A stretch of DNA of 44,480 bases from Verrucomicrobiaceae bacterium (GTDB lineage: Bacteria > Pseudomonadota > Gammaproteobacteria > Pseudomonadales > CAMLJR01): assembly GCA_028293825.1 (NCBI GenBank), contig JAQGNY010000030.1:1-44480 (forward strand), given 5' to 3'. Shown here piece after piece: positions 1 through 8,436 of this stretch. Below the pieces are notes generated by a model. The model was not told where the DNA came from and ran no database searches. It saw nothing but the letters and a program-made list of their open reading frames with translations. A program made the translations under genes and the position numbers. Every line of letters begins with the position of its first letter. Position 1 is the first letter of the stretch.

Positions 1-197
1 CTAATTTCTGAGCTAAATACTTGCGCTCATCGCCTAATAAACGAAATCGCAGGAAATAACGCGCGCTGGCATAGATGCTGCTCTCACCATTGAAGGTTTA
101 GCTGCAACTGTATGCAACGTATTACTAACGCGTAGTGAAGCTTGCAGTGGTGAACTTAATTTAAAACAAAAGTTAATTTTAAAAAAACAGGCTCCTC
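1..197. other. Left-edge noncoding leader
   Basis: No convincing coding region is visible here. Short open frames exist but lack a ribosome binding site and any recognisable motif. The stretch presumably carries the promoter of the porin gene that begins at 198, and the last 60 bases are AT-rich. The end of an upstream gene outside the window cannot be excluded. Confidence 0.4.
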
Positions 198-1493
198 ATG
201 CACAAAAAATTATTGCCACATTATTTCGTTTCGCGCCTCGCCGTTGCGATTGCTGCGCTGTCCGCGATTGGCTTCATGACCGAAGCCAACGCCACCAACG
301 GCTATTTTTCGCATGGCTACGGTATTAAAGCGAAGGGATTGGCTGGCGCAGGTATCGCGTTGCCGCAAGATGCGTTCGCTATCGCAACTAATCCTGCAGG
401 GTTAGTTGATGTGGTCGATCAATTCAGCATCGGCGTCGATTGGTTTCGGCCAGATCGCGGCGCGGAAATAAATGGCAATGCGTTCGGTGCGGATCAGCAC
501 TTCGATGGCAACAACACCAAAGATTTTTCTATCCCCGAGATCGGTTACAGCCACCGCATTAACGAACAGCTGAGCAGCGGCATCGCTATTTACGGCAATG
601 GCGGTATGAATACCGATTACAGCGATAATCCGTACGCGCGCTTTGGCGGCCACGGCAGCGCTGGTGTCGATTTGTCACAACTATTTATTTCGCCGGCTCT
701 CGCTTATCGAATTACCGATTCGCAAAGCATCGGCGCCGCCGTGAATTTTGCGTATCAGCGCTTTAAAGCACACGGCATCGGCGTGTTCGCGCCGTTCTCG
801 TTGGACCCGGAACATCTTTCCAATAAAGGTTACGACACTTCAACCGGCTGGGGCGTGCGTCTGGGCTGGAACGGAAAATTTGGCGACTTCTTAACGGTGG
901 GCGCAACCTGGCAATCGAAAACACGCACCGAAGAATTTAAAAAATATCGCGGCCTGTTCGCCGAGCAAGGCAGTTTCGACATCCCGGAAAATTATGGTTT
1001 CGGCCTTGCTATAAAGCCCAATCAACAATTAGCAATCGCGCTCGATTGGCAAAAAATTAAATACAGTCAAGTCGATTCCGTCGGCAACAGCATCGCTAAT
1101 TTATTCGCAGGCAATGCCTTAGGTAGCAATAACGGCGGCGGTTTCGGTTGGGATGACAGCACCGTGGTGAAATTAGGCGCCAGCTATCAAGTAAACGACG
1201 CCTTAACCGTGCGTGCCGGTTATAGTCACACCGATCAACCGGTTCCCGACGCGGAAACTTTTTTCAATATTCTTGCGCCCGGCGTTGTCAGTAAGCACGC
1301 CACTGTGGGAGCAACCTGGGCCGTCGATAAAAAATCGGAAGTCAGCGCTTCCTACATGCATGGCTTCAAAGAAACGGTGCACGGCGCCAACTCCATACCG
1401 GCCGGCTTTCCGCCAGCAGGACTGGGCGGTGGCAACGCGGATATCCATCTTGAAGAAAATTCGCTCGGTGTCGGCTATACCTACAAATACTAA
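198..1493 (+). CDS. OmpP1/FadL-family outer membrane porin
   Basis: This 431-residue protein is an outer membrane beta-barrel of the OmpP1/FadL/TodX family, which moves hydrophobic compounds such as long-chain fatty acids or aromatics across the outer membrane. A Sec signal peptide covers residues 1-32 and ends ANA. The mature N-terminus (TNGYFSHGYG, then KAKGLAGAG and the NPAG box) is the family hallmark. The protein ends in aromatic residues (YTYKY), as expected for a barrel strand read by the Bam complex. Length is normal for the family. It lies 18 bases before the YeeE/YedE pair, so co-transcription is likely. That partner is unusual and hints at transport of a sulfur-containing hydrophobic compound, but this is inference. 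The substrate cannot be read from the sequence. Confidence 0.9.
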   Translation: MHKKLLPHYFVSRLAVAIAALSAIGFMTEANATNGYFSHGYGIKAKGLAGAGIALPQDAFAIATNPAGLVDVVDQFSIGVDWFRPDRGAEINGNAFGADQHFDGNNTKDFSIPEIGYSHRINEQLSSGIAIYGNGGMNTDYSDNPYARFGGHGSAGVDLSQLFISPALAYRITDSQSIGAAVNFAYQRFKAHGIGVFAPFSLDPEHLSNKGYDTSTGWGVRLGWNGKFGDFLTVGATWQSKTRTEEFKKYRGLFAEQGSFDIPENYGFGLAIKPNQQLAIALDWQKIKYSQVDSVGNSIANLFAGNALGSNNGGGFGWDDSTVVKLGASYQVNDALTVRAGYSHTDQPVPDAETFFNILAPGVVSKHATVGATWAVDKKSEVSASYMHGFKETVHGANSIPAGFPPAGLGGGNADIHLEENSLGVGYTYKY

Positions 1494-1511
1494 ATTTGGC
1501 GGCGACACACG

Positions 1512-1961
1512 ATGCATATCGATTGGGAATTATTCACACCCGAAACTGCACTCACGGGCGGGGCAATACTGGGTGTTGCAGTCGCGATATTACTATTGCT
1601 GAATGGCGAAATTGCCGGTATTAGCGGCATCGTCGCGGGATTATTGCGCAGAAATAATGCGCCGGCCGATATTCAATGGCGCCTCGCTTTTATCGCAGGA
1701 CTTATTGCGGCGCCCGTTATTTACTCTGCTATTTATTTTCGACCCTCGATTAATTTAACCAACAATTTGTGGCTGCTCACCAGCGCGGGATTACTTACCG
1801 GCGTCGGCACCGGTTTAGCATCCGGCTGCACCAGCGGACATGGCGTGTGTGGTTTAGCGCGGCTGTCGCCACGCTCGTTATTTGCAACCCTGAGTTTTAT
1901 GGCAACCGGATTTATTACAGTCTTTATAGTTCGGCATTTGTTAGCGAGTACATCGCTATGA
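1512..1961 (+). CDS. YeeE/YedE family membrane protein, N-terminal half
   Basis: A 149-residue integral membrane protein with about four hydrophobic segments. It carries the YeeE/YedE signature ASGCTSGHGVCGLARLSPRS near residues 105-125, including the conserved Cys pair. Full-length YeeE (TsuA) proteins import thiosulfate through a chain of conserved cysteines. In many proteobacteria the transporter is split into two half-size proteins, as here. Its stop overlaps the next start by four bases (ATGA at 1958-1961), indicating translational coupling. Split pairs of this type often sit beside a persulfide dioxygenase and an ArsR-type sulfur regulator. Neither is present here; the neighbour is a FadL-type porin instead. 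The role in sulfur-compound uptake comes from the family, not from direct evidence. Confidence 0.88.
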   Translation: MHIDWELFTPETALTGGAILGVAVAILLLLNGEIAGISGIVAGLLRRNNAPADIQWRLAFIAGLIAAPVIYSAIYFRPSINLTNNLWLLTSAGLLTGVGTGLASGCTSGHGVCGLARLSPRSLFATLSFMATGFITVFIVRHLLASTSL

Positions 1962-2380
1962 AATCTATCAGCGCATTTATTTCCGGTTTGATTTTCGGCA
2001 TCGGCCTTATCGTTGCCGGGATGGCGAACCCGGCGAAAGTACTCGGCTTTCTCGATATCGCCGGCAGATGGGATCCGTCGCTCGCATTCGTCATGCTCGG
2101 CGCCATCGGCATCAGCTTTTTTGCGTTTCGACTGGCGCGGCGCAATCGCTTCTCCGTATTGAACGGGTTGATTAAATTACCCGCTAAAACTGAAATCGAT
2201 TGGAAACTGATTGGCGGTAGCCTGTTATTTGGCATCGGCTGGGGTCTAGCAGGAATCTGCCCAGGGCCATCGCTGGTGTTGCTCGGCGCCGGAGAAATAC
2301 GAATTTTGTCTTTCATCGCGGCAATGCTGCTAGGGTTTTTCTTCGTCAACCAACTTAATGCAAGAATAAATTCACAGTAA
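1958..2380 (+). CDS. YeeE/YedE family membrane protein, C-terminal half (DUF6691-like)
   Basis: A 140-residue membrane protein that completes the split YeeE/YedE transporter. I chose the ATG at 1958, which overlaps the previous stop, because the protein then begins directly with a membrane segment (residues 5-25, with the GMANPAKVLGFLD box). An open frame extends upstream to 1769 but only shadows the preceding gene. The second hallmark, GICPGPSL with its conserved Cys, lies near residues 103-110. There are about four membrane segments. The two halves probably assemble into one channel for thiosulfate or related sulfur species. A weak hairpin at 2446-2467 is the only terminator candidate downstream. 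Confidence 0.87.
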   Translation: MKSISAFISGLIFGIGLIVAGMANPAKVLGFLDIAGRWDPSLAFVMLGAIGISFFAFRLARRNRFSVLNGLIKLPAKTEIDWKLIGGSLLFGIGWGLAGICPGPSLVLLGAGEIRILSFIAAMLLGFFFVNQLNARINSQ

Positions 2381-2445
2381 GTCGCGTCATCTACCCGATC
2401 AATAAATTTTTCCTATTTTTTTAATTGCTGCCACGAACAACAGCA

Positions 2446-2467
2446 GTGATAGCTTGTCTACTATCAC
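2446..2467. terminator. Weak hairpin after the YeeE/YedE pair
   Basis: A 7-bp perfect inverted repeat (GTGATAG / CTATCAC) with an 8-base loop lies 65 bases after the last stop of the porin-YeeE-YedE operon. It is not followed by a good T tract, so termination is possible but not well supported. Confidence 0.3.
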
Positions 2468-2478
2468 GCGCGATATTT

Positions 2479-2526
2479 TAACTCTTTAATTTTCTAACTC
2501 TTTAATTTTCTAACTCTTTAATTTTC
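2479..2526. repeat. Three tandem copies of a 16-bp repeat
   Basis: The unit TAACTCTTTAATTTTC occurs three times head to tail, at 2479-2494, 2495-2510 and 2511-2526, with no mismatch. It lies about 130 bases upstream of the EAL gene in an AT-rich intergenic stretch. Exact short tandem repeats of this kind can change copy number by slippage, or can be repeated binding sites for a regulator. Confidence 0.9.
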
Positions 2527-2658
2527 GATATTCCCGCCAACACTATCCTTGCATCAATAAAATACTTCAGTTAATCGACGCGACAATTTATTGTGCAGGA
2601 CATTTAAATTCTCGACACCTATTGTCGATCTCCCTGCGAAGCAGCGTGATTAAACTTT

Positions 2659-3552
2659 ATGAAAAGCACCGAAGCCGTTAGCGGCATTATCGAATACCTG
2701 AATCAACGTGATCTTAAAAACGCCGATGCCGCTGCGCATCACGATCGACCTCTTTATATTGGCAATCAGGGTATTTACGCAAATTATGCAGGATTTAGCT
2801 TGGGCAGCCTGTTTCAACCCATCGTTACTTTAAATGATGAATCGATACCAATTGCCGTCGCCTACGAAGCTTTATTAGCGGCGCACACGTCGAAAGGCTC
2901 TTTAGGTTTGGGTAGCGCGCTTTCACCGGAAGCAATTTTTTCTCTGCAAAATGGCAATACCGAAATCACTACGCTGGACCGACTCGCGCGGACACTGCAT
3001 ACGCTGAATTTTTTATTGCAGGACTTCACCGGCGCACTGCATCTGAACGTACATCCGAATCATCTGCTCGCGGTCAGCGCCGATCACGGCCAGGTATTCG
3101 AAAGGATTTTACGTCAATGCGGACTTGATCCAAGCTCAATCGTGTTGGAAATACCCGAATACAGCATCCGCGAAAAAAATCGACTGCGCGACGCCATGCG
3201 GCACTGGCAATCGCGCGGTTATAAAATCGCCATCGATCAACTGGGTTACGGCCATACACAATTCGAGCGCGTGCTCGAACTTAAACCCGATGCGATAAAA
3301 ATTGCGCGCCCGTTAGTTCAAGATGCCGTTGCCAAACAACGCGAGCACGACACCTTATTTAAATTGATTGAAAAATCGAAAAAGCACGGTGTTTCTATTA
3401 TTGCTAGCGGAATAGAAACGCTTGAACAACAGTCTCTGTTAATAGAGCTGGGCGTAACGCAATTACAGGGATATTTATATGGGCTGCCGACACCGCAGTG
3501 CGCTGCGCCACTCGATGTAAATGACATACGCGCCGAAGCAGTCGGCGCATAG
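2659..3552 (+). CDS. Degenerate EAL-domain protein, probably c-di-GMP binding or inactive
   Basis: A 297-residue cytosolic protein with a single EAL domain (about residues 45-285) and no sensor or GGDEF domain. Visible EAL landmarks are FQPIV (52-56), the E-A-L triplet (70-72), Asn130, Glu164, Asp193, Lys214 and Gln270. Two key positions are altered. The second Asp of the usual DDFG motif is Gln194. The general-base Glu that normally sits 36 residues after the conserved Lys (in AEGVE) is Ser250. Known c-di-GMP phosphodiesterases need both positions, so hydrolysis is unlikely; the protein may bind c-di-GMP or protein partners, as YdiV-type proteins do. No Shine-Dalgarno is obvious before the ATG. 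It appears monocistronic and convergent with the cytochrome gene at 3647. Confidence 0.85.
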   Translation: MKSTEAVSGIIEYLNQRDLKNADAAAHHDRPLYIGNQGIYANYAGFSLGSLFQPIVTLNDESIPIAVAYEALLAAHTSKGSLGLGSALSPEAIFSLQNGNTEITTLDRLARTLHTLNFLLQDFTGALHLNVHPNHLLAVSADHGQVFERILRQCGLDPSSIVLEIPEYSIREKNRLRDAMRHWQSRGYKIAIDQLGYGHTQFERVLELKPDAIKIARPLVQDAVAKQREHDTLFKLIEKSKKHGVSIIASGIETLEQQSLLIELGVTQLQGYLYGLPTPQCAAPLDVNDIRAEAVGA

Positions 3553-3606
3553 CAGTTACGCTAAATAAATTCCGGAAATTTACGCTGGGAAATTTAAACT
3601 AGATGC

Positions 3607-3638
3607 GCATGCGCTGATGCTATTCATTCAGCGCATGC
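3607..3638. terminator. Hairpin between convergent genes
   Basis: An 11-bp perfect inverted repeat (GCATGCGCTGA at 3607-3617 and its complement at 3628-3638) lies between the convergent EAL and cytochrome genes. There is no clear T tract on either side. Its location suggests it serves as a shared terminator. Confidence 0.5.
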
Positions 3639-3646
3639 TCAGCGAT

Positions 3647-3988
3647 TTATAGCTTTAGAATCCAATCGATCACCAACTTCAAATTCTCATCAGATACTTT
3701 GCTTGGGCCGTTCGGTTGCATCGGAATATCGCCCCACACGCCCTCTCCGCCTTCACGTACCTTATCAAACAAGACTGCCGGTGCGTCTTTGTCTGCTTTG
3801 TATTTAGCCCCAACTGATTTAAAGGATGGACCTATCAACTTTTGATCGACACGATGACAGGAGATGCAGCCGGCTTTCTCCATCAATTGCTCACCACCAC
3901 TCACTTCAGCAGCCGCTCTTTCACTAAAAACTGCAGACGCCGCGATAACACCATTTAATACCGCCGCAAACAATACCGTTAATTTCAA
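3647..3988 (-). CDS. Class I monohaem cytochrome c (c551-like)
   Basis: A 113-residue exported cytochrome c. A signal peptide covers about residues 1-27. The haem attachment site is CISCH (41-45), followed by GPSFKSVGAKY and by WGDIPMQPNG, whose Met near residue 91 is the expected sixth haem ligand. This pattern matches small c551/c552-type periplasmic electron carriers, and the length is typical. The start is a TTG at 3988, preceded by a strong GAGGGGG ribosome binding site. The next in-frame Met is residue 36, which would delete the signal peptide, so the TTG start is well supported. The gene stands alone; its redox partners are unknown, though several other cytochromes occur in the window. 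Confidence 0.9.
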   Translation of the reverse strand: MKLTVLFAAVLNGVIAASAVFSERAAAEVSGGEQLMEKAGCISCHRVDQKLIGPSFKSVGAKYKADKDAPAVLFDKVREGGEGVWGDIPMQPNGPSKVSDENLKLVIDWILKL

Positions 3989-4268
3989 TATTCCCCCTCA
4001 CCGAGCCTGGTAACAATCAAAGATAAAAATTAAGCGAAACAGATTGCTGAATTTTATGCACTGCTCGTCAACCAGCAGTCCATAGGCATTTACTGCTGCG
4101 CAACAAGCAATTTTCCGAAAAATTCAGCCGCAACCAAACATTAAAGCGCATTACGCAGCAATTGAGCTGGGTGTGAAACTTGCTCTATTTGTGCGCCGCC
4201 GCCATTACGCAGCGACTCGATACCCCTCCAAACATGGCAAGTAATCTAAAACAAAACAGGATTTCACT

Positions 4269-4997
4269 ATGAATAAGCGTTCCGTTTTTCTTACCGCATT
4301 GCTTTCGGTTTCAACACTCGCTATCGCACAGCAAGCAGCCGCGCAAAGCGGCAATGCCCCAACCACGAATGCAACAACCACGCCTAACGCAGCAGCTAAG
4401 CCGCAACCACCACTGAGCTTTTTTATTACCAGTGAAGGAATCGGCAAAGTCGCTGATTTAGGCGGCTTGGTTGGGGCGGATAAACATTGCCAGCAGTTGG
4501 CAACTGCTGTGGGCAGCAAGAAAACCTGGCACGCGTATCTGAGCACCCAAGCAGCTGATGGCAAACCTGCAATCAATGCGCGTGATCGCATCGGCTCTGG
4601 ACCTTGGTACAACGCGGCCGGTGCAGCTGTCGCTAAAGATGTGGCCGACCTGCATGGCGATACGCTCGAGGCGGCACGGCTCGGCAACAATCTCAGCAGA
4701 CGCAGCGCGCTGACGGAAAAAAACGAGCTGGTTAAAAGTTCGACCGATACGCCCAATCAGCACGACATCCTGACTGGCTCAAAACCCGATGGCACCGCGT
4801 TTGCCGATGCCGCCGATCATACCTGCAGCAACTACACCAGCGGTGCGGCTGAAGGCTCGGCACAAGTAGGCCATTTCGATCGCACTGGCGGTGGCAACAC
4901 ATCATGGAATTCAGCACATCCCAGCAAAGGTTGCGGTCAGGAAAATCTCGTTAGCACCGGTGGTGCTGCTCTGCTTTATTGCTTCGCAATTAACTAA
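4269..4997 (+). CDS. Secreted lectin/endostatin-like fold protein
   Basis: A 242-residue exported protein with a signal peptide at about residues 1-25 (ending AAA), then a Thr/Asn/Ala/Pro-rich linker to about residue 48. The globular part has the pattern FFITS, GKVADLGGL, GADKHCQQLA, WHAYLST and NARDRIGSGPWYN. That pattern is characteristic of a bacterial family usually annotated lectin and related to C-type lectin/endostatin folds. Four Cys are in the mature part, presumably as disulfides. The ATG is preceded by AGGA at suitable distance. It is flanked by its own terminator and stands alone. No ligand can be deduced; the family assignment is from memory of the motif pattern. Confidence 0.65.
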   Translation: MNKRSVFLTALLSVSTLAIAQQAAAQSGNAPTTNATTTPNAAAKPQPPLSFFITSEGIGKVADLGGLVGADKHCQQLATAVGSKKTWHAYLSTQAADGKPAINARDRIGSGPWYNAAGAAVAKDVADLHGDTLEAARLGNNLSRRSALTEKNELVKSSTDTPNQHDILTGSKPDGTAFADAADHTCSNYTSGAAEGSAQVGHFDRTGGGNTSWNSAHPSKGCGQENLVSTGGAALLYCFAIN

Positions 4998-5350
4998 TTC
5001 GAATGCCCGCTTAAAAACAGTCCGCGCTAGCGGGCTGTTTCATCAACAAGCGACAAACAGAAATTGTGTTTGAAAAAGCAGTCTACTGTTGGCACCGCAA
5101 CAATTTGATCGTTGAGCAGCAGGTTCGGCACTTCATGTATTGGTATTAATTCATTGCCAAAAACTGGGGAGAACATTTTTTTTAAAAAAAATTTCAATAA
5201 AATAAAAATTATTTAATTATTAATGAACAACTTAAACCGATGCAAACGAGATATGGGCAACCAGTTATAACCTAATTCCTCTTTATTTTTCTATTTGGTC
5301 TTTCAATTGCAAATACCGCTCTTCTCGTTTAGCTCGGAGCCTTTAGCAAC
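4998..5350. other. Intergenic region before the first receptor gene
   Basis: Apart from the terminator at 5015-5040, this 353-base stretch has no coding signal. The part from about 5170 to 5225 is extremely A+T-rich (long runs of A and T) and probably holds the promoter and upstream activating region of the receptor gene at 5351. A GGAG lies at 5335-5338, slightly far (12 bases) from the ATG. Confidence 0.5.
5015..5040 (+). terminator. Terminator of the lectin-like gene
   Basis: An 11-bp stem with one G-T type mismatch (5015-5025 pairing with 5030-5040) around the tetraloop GCTA ends in TTT. It lies 18 bases after the stop codon of the lectin-like gene. Confidence 0.7.
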
Positions 5351-8143
5351 ATGAAAACTATAGAAATAACCCTTTCTTTACCGCGACAGCCGCGCGCTGA
5401 TAAAAGCTTTTTTAGGCTGTCGCCTATCGCTGCTTTTGTAACCGGTGTGACTCTATCGCTGGCGAACCCAGTGCATGCCGCCGATACACGTACTGCCGCT
5501 GAAATTCAATCGGAAGTCACTCGGTTAAAACAACAACTAGAACAGGAAGAACAAGCGCTGGCAGAGAAAACCAATACCTCAAGTCAAGCAAGTAAAACCC
5601 CTGAAAAAGCGAAACCTGAAGAAGCGACACAGCTGAATAAAGTAGTAGTGCGCGCACGTAATCGTATCGAACGTCTGCAAGATGTGCCGCTCTCTGTTTC
5701 CGTGGTAACCGGCAAAGAATTGGAACGTCTGCAAGCGCAGGATTTTGGTGCGATCACCAAACGCGCTGCGAATATTTCCTGGAACCAAGGCAACCAACGT
5801 ACAAGCTCTATTTCAATTCGCGGTATCGGTAAAGTCGGCCAAACCGAAGCACAAGATCCAAGCGTCGGAATTATCGTCGACGGCGTGAATTACGCGTATA
5901 ACCCGTTATCGTCCAGCTTCGATTTCACCGATGTTGAAGCGGTTGAAGTAACACGCGGCCCGCAGGGTACGTTGCAAGGCAAAAACTCCAGCCTCGGCGT
6001 CGTAAACATTATTACCAAGCGTCCGTCATTTACACCCAGCGCCGATTGGGCCTTGTCGTATGGTGAAAACGATACCGTACGTGCGCGCTTTGCTGGTGGC
6101 GGACCAGTGATCGAAGACTTACTAGCATGGCGTACCGCGTTAAGCGTCAGCAAAGGCCAGGGCGATCTTAAAAATCAATTCAATCCCGACAACACCTATC
6201 AAAACACCGATCGCGTATCTGGCCGGCTGCAATTTTTGTTGACGCCAAGCGAAGACTTTAGCGCTCGCCTTGCGCTCGACGCACAACCACGCGCCGGCGA
6301 AAACACTAACGACCGGATGTTCTTCACGCAAACACCAGCGACCTACTCGAACGGCTCCGAAGTAAAAATGTTCAACGATGCATCAGGTAAGCTGCAGCGA
6401 CGCTGGTTTACACAACAAACATCCTATACATATGCCGGAGATTATTTAGCTCAACGTATTAACAACGATTCGCAGGAACCGGTTACCACCGGTAGCAATG
6501 GCGCATCGCTGGAGCTGAACAAATCATTGGGCGATTACAATTTAGTGTCGATATCCGCTTACAAGGATTATCACTTCAACGCGCACAATAACGACGAAGG
6601 TACGCCGTTCGATATCCGCAGTAGCTCCGGCCAAACCATCGATTATCGTCAGTTCAGTCAGGAATTTCGCGTCAGTTCGCAAATCGAAAATCTGGTCGAC
6701 TGGCAGGCCGGTACATTCTTGATGAAAACGAGCACCAATATTCGCCGCAACGTAATTTATGGGGCAGATGCAGGTGCATGGTTCGCGACGGGGGGGCCGA
6801 CAGGTCAGTACGCGACGCTCGATACCGACAACAACGGTCGCTATTTAATGCAGAATTCATTAAACGGTGTGTGGAAAAACGAAAACCGCCAATACATCGA
6901 GAACGAAAGCGCAGCGATTTTCGGTCAGGCCAATTGGCACATCACCGACCCACTGACTGTGACCACCGGTCTACGCCTTTCCTATGAGCATCGTGAAAAC
7001 CCTGGCAGCAGTTTAATTTTCGATAATGGTTATGGTGCGGAGCTGAATCCTGCAAGTGTAAATAATGTGCAGTTAGGCGGCTTCGCTACTGATGCATCGG
7101 GCGCGTTAACCGCCGGTGCTAACTCTGCAGCACAACTTTCATTGGCTAACTCTGCGGCGAGCAAATACTTTGGCGTTGCCAATTATGGCTCGTTGAGCGC
7201 TGCTCAGTTAAAACAGATCGCAGCGGCTAAAGCGATTCGCGCATCGACCTTAGGTGTGTTGTGGAATTATGCCGAGCCAGAGCGATTTGAAGGCTTGTTG
7301 CCTGCATTTGTTATCAGTCCAAGCTACAAAATCAACGAGAACCTGACCAGCTATGTATCCTGGCAATACGGCGAAAAAGCGGGCGTTGCGCAACAGGTGA
7401 ACGGTAATTCGTACTTGGCCGATCCAGAAAAATCGAGCTCTTATGAACTTGGTTTAAAATCGGCACTGTTTGAAAACAAATTAATTTTAAACGCCGATAT
7501 ATTTTTGACCGATATCAAAAACTATCAGCAGGCAGTACAGGTTTTAGATCAATACACCACGAACCTGAAACACGATGGATCCCAGTATTTTACGTCGACG
7601 ACAGGCAATGCGAAAAAAGTCCAGGTTGATGGTCTGGAAATCGACGGTGTGTATGCGGGTATTCCAAATACCACGCTGCGTTTTTCAGGTGCTTATAATC
7701 ATGCTATTTATAAGGACTTCAAAAATTCACCACAACCGGTCGAAACCACTTATACCGGTGCGCCGGCAAATGCAGACCTGACCGGAGAAACGCTCGCAGG
7801 AGCGCCGAAATATACGTTTAATATCGGCGGTGATTACCATATTCCAGTATCACTTGGCATATTCGGGCAAAAGGAATTTCACACCGACTTCAACTGGGCA
7901 TTTACCAGTTCATATAATTCGGACGTTACTTTGTCGAGCTACGGTGGAATTCCGTCGTACAGTTTGGTTGATTATTCGATTGGCTTGAGTACGCTGGATC
8001 ATAAATTCGACGTGAATATCATCGTTAAAAATCTGTTCGACAACGATACTTACAACCAGGTCGGCACCACCACCGCAGCTTGGAACAGCTACAGTCCGGC
8101 AATTCCCCGCTGGGTCGGTATCGAGTTCTCCGGCAAGTTGTAA
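5351..8143 (+). CDS. TonB-dependent receptor 1 with N-terminal coiled coil
   Basis: A 930-residue outer membrane active transporter. The signal peptide is long (about residues 1-43, ending VHA). Next comes a short coiled coil (about 46-73), with hydrophobic residues at 52, 56, 59, 63 and 70. A Thr/Ser/Lys/Pro linker leads to a TonB box (LNKVVVRA, 95-102). The plug domain follows (VPLSVSVVTG, SISIRGIG, DPSVGIIVDGV, VEVTRGPQGT), then a 22-strand barrel ending EFSGKL. It lacks the usual C-terminal Phe. Blocks shared with the receptors at 8437 and 11373 include DAGAWFA, an NPASVNNVQLGGF-type block and a helical loop signature near residues 600-640. The substrate is unknown. It has its own terminator, so it is not in one transcript with receptor 2. 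Confidence 0.93.
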   Translation: MKTIEITLSLPRQPRADKSFFRLSPIAAFVTGVTLSLANPVHAADTRTAAEIQSEVTRLKQQLEQEEQALAEKTNTSSQASKTPEKAKPEEATQLNKVVVRARNRIERLQDVPLSVSVVTGKELERLQAQDFGAITKRAANISWNQGNQRTSSISIRGIGKVGQTEAQDPSVGIIVDGVNYAYNPLSSSFDFTDVEAVEVTRGPQGTLQGKNSSLGVVNIITKRPSFTPSADWALSYGENDTVRARFAGGGPVIEDLLAWRTALSVSKGQGDLKNQFNPDNTYQNTDRVSGRLQFLLTPSEDFSARLALDAQPRAGENTNDRMFFTQTPATYSNGSEVKMFNDASGKLQRRWFTQQTSYTYAGDYLAQRINNDSQEPVTTGSNGASLELNKSLGDYNLVSISAYKDYHFNAHNNDEGTPFDIRSSSGQTIDYRQFSQEFRVSSQIENLVDWQAGTFLMKTSTNIRRNVIYGADAGAWFATGGPTGQYATLDTDNNGRYLMQNSLNGVWKNENRQYIENESAAIFGQANWHITDPLTVTTGLRLSYEHRENPGSSLIFDNGYGAELNPASVNNVQLGGFATDASGALTAGANSAAQLSLANSAASKYFGVANYGSLSAAQLKQIAAAKAIRASTLGVLWNYAEPERFEGLLPAFVISPSYKINENLTSYVSWQYGEKAGVAQQVNGNSYLADPEKSSSYELGLKSALFENKLILNADIFLTDIKNYQQAVQVLDQYTTNLKHDGSQYFTSTTGNAKKVQVDGLEIDGVYAGIPNTTLRFSGAYNHAIYKDFKNSPQPVETTYTGAPANADLTGETLAGAPKYTFNIGGDYHIPVSLGIFGQKEFHTDFNWAFTSSYNSDVTLSSYGGIPSYSLVDYSIGLSTLDHKFDVNIIVKNLFDNDTYNQVGTTTAAWNSYSPAIPRWVGIEFSGKL

Positions 8144-8158
8144 TTTCCTGAAAAATAT

Positions 8159-8187
8159 AACCGGGGCCAAGTGCCCCGGTTTTTTTA
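8159..8187 (+). terminator. Terminator of receptor 1
   Basis: A perfect GC-rich stem (CCGGGGC / GCCCCGG) with a 5-base loop is followed by eight T. It starts 16 bases after the stop codon and is a textbook intrinsic terminator. Confidence 0.9.
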
Positions 8188-8436
8188 TCCAAAAAAATGC
8201 TCGAAAAATAGTACCGATAAAATCAATTTGAGTATCCCCTGTCCTCTAGCCAGCATATTTTTTGAAATTTCTTAGAGAAAATTAAGCGAAATAAGTAAAT
8301 AACTTTTTAAAAAATATTTAAATCAACGAGTTATATTTTTAAATAAAAAATACAAAGTATTAACCCTATTATTTTTAAATGGCATAACGATTGCGGATAG
8401 CCCATTGCTTTTAAATTTCAAACAGGGCTAGTTAGC

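Noticed and set aside
1769-1957. Longer version of the second YeeE/YedE protein
   Set aside because: The extra residues shadow the first half-transporter in another frame; the overlapping ATG at 1958 is the natural coupled start.
4205-4756. 183-codon minus-strand frame opposite the lectin-like gene
   Set aside because: It is a shadow of the plus-strand gene, which has a clear signal peptide, start site and terminator.
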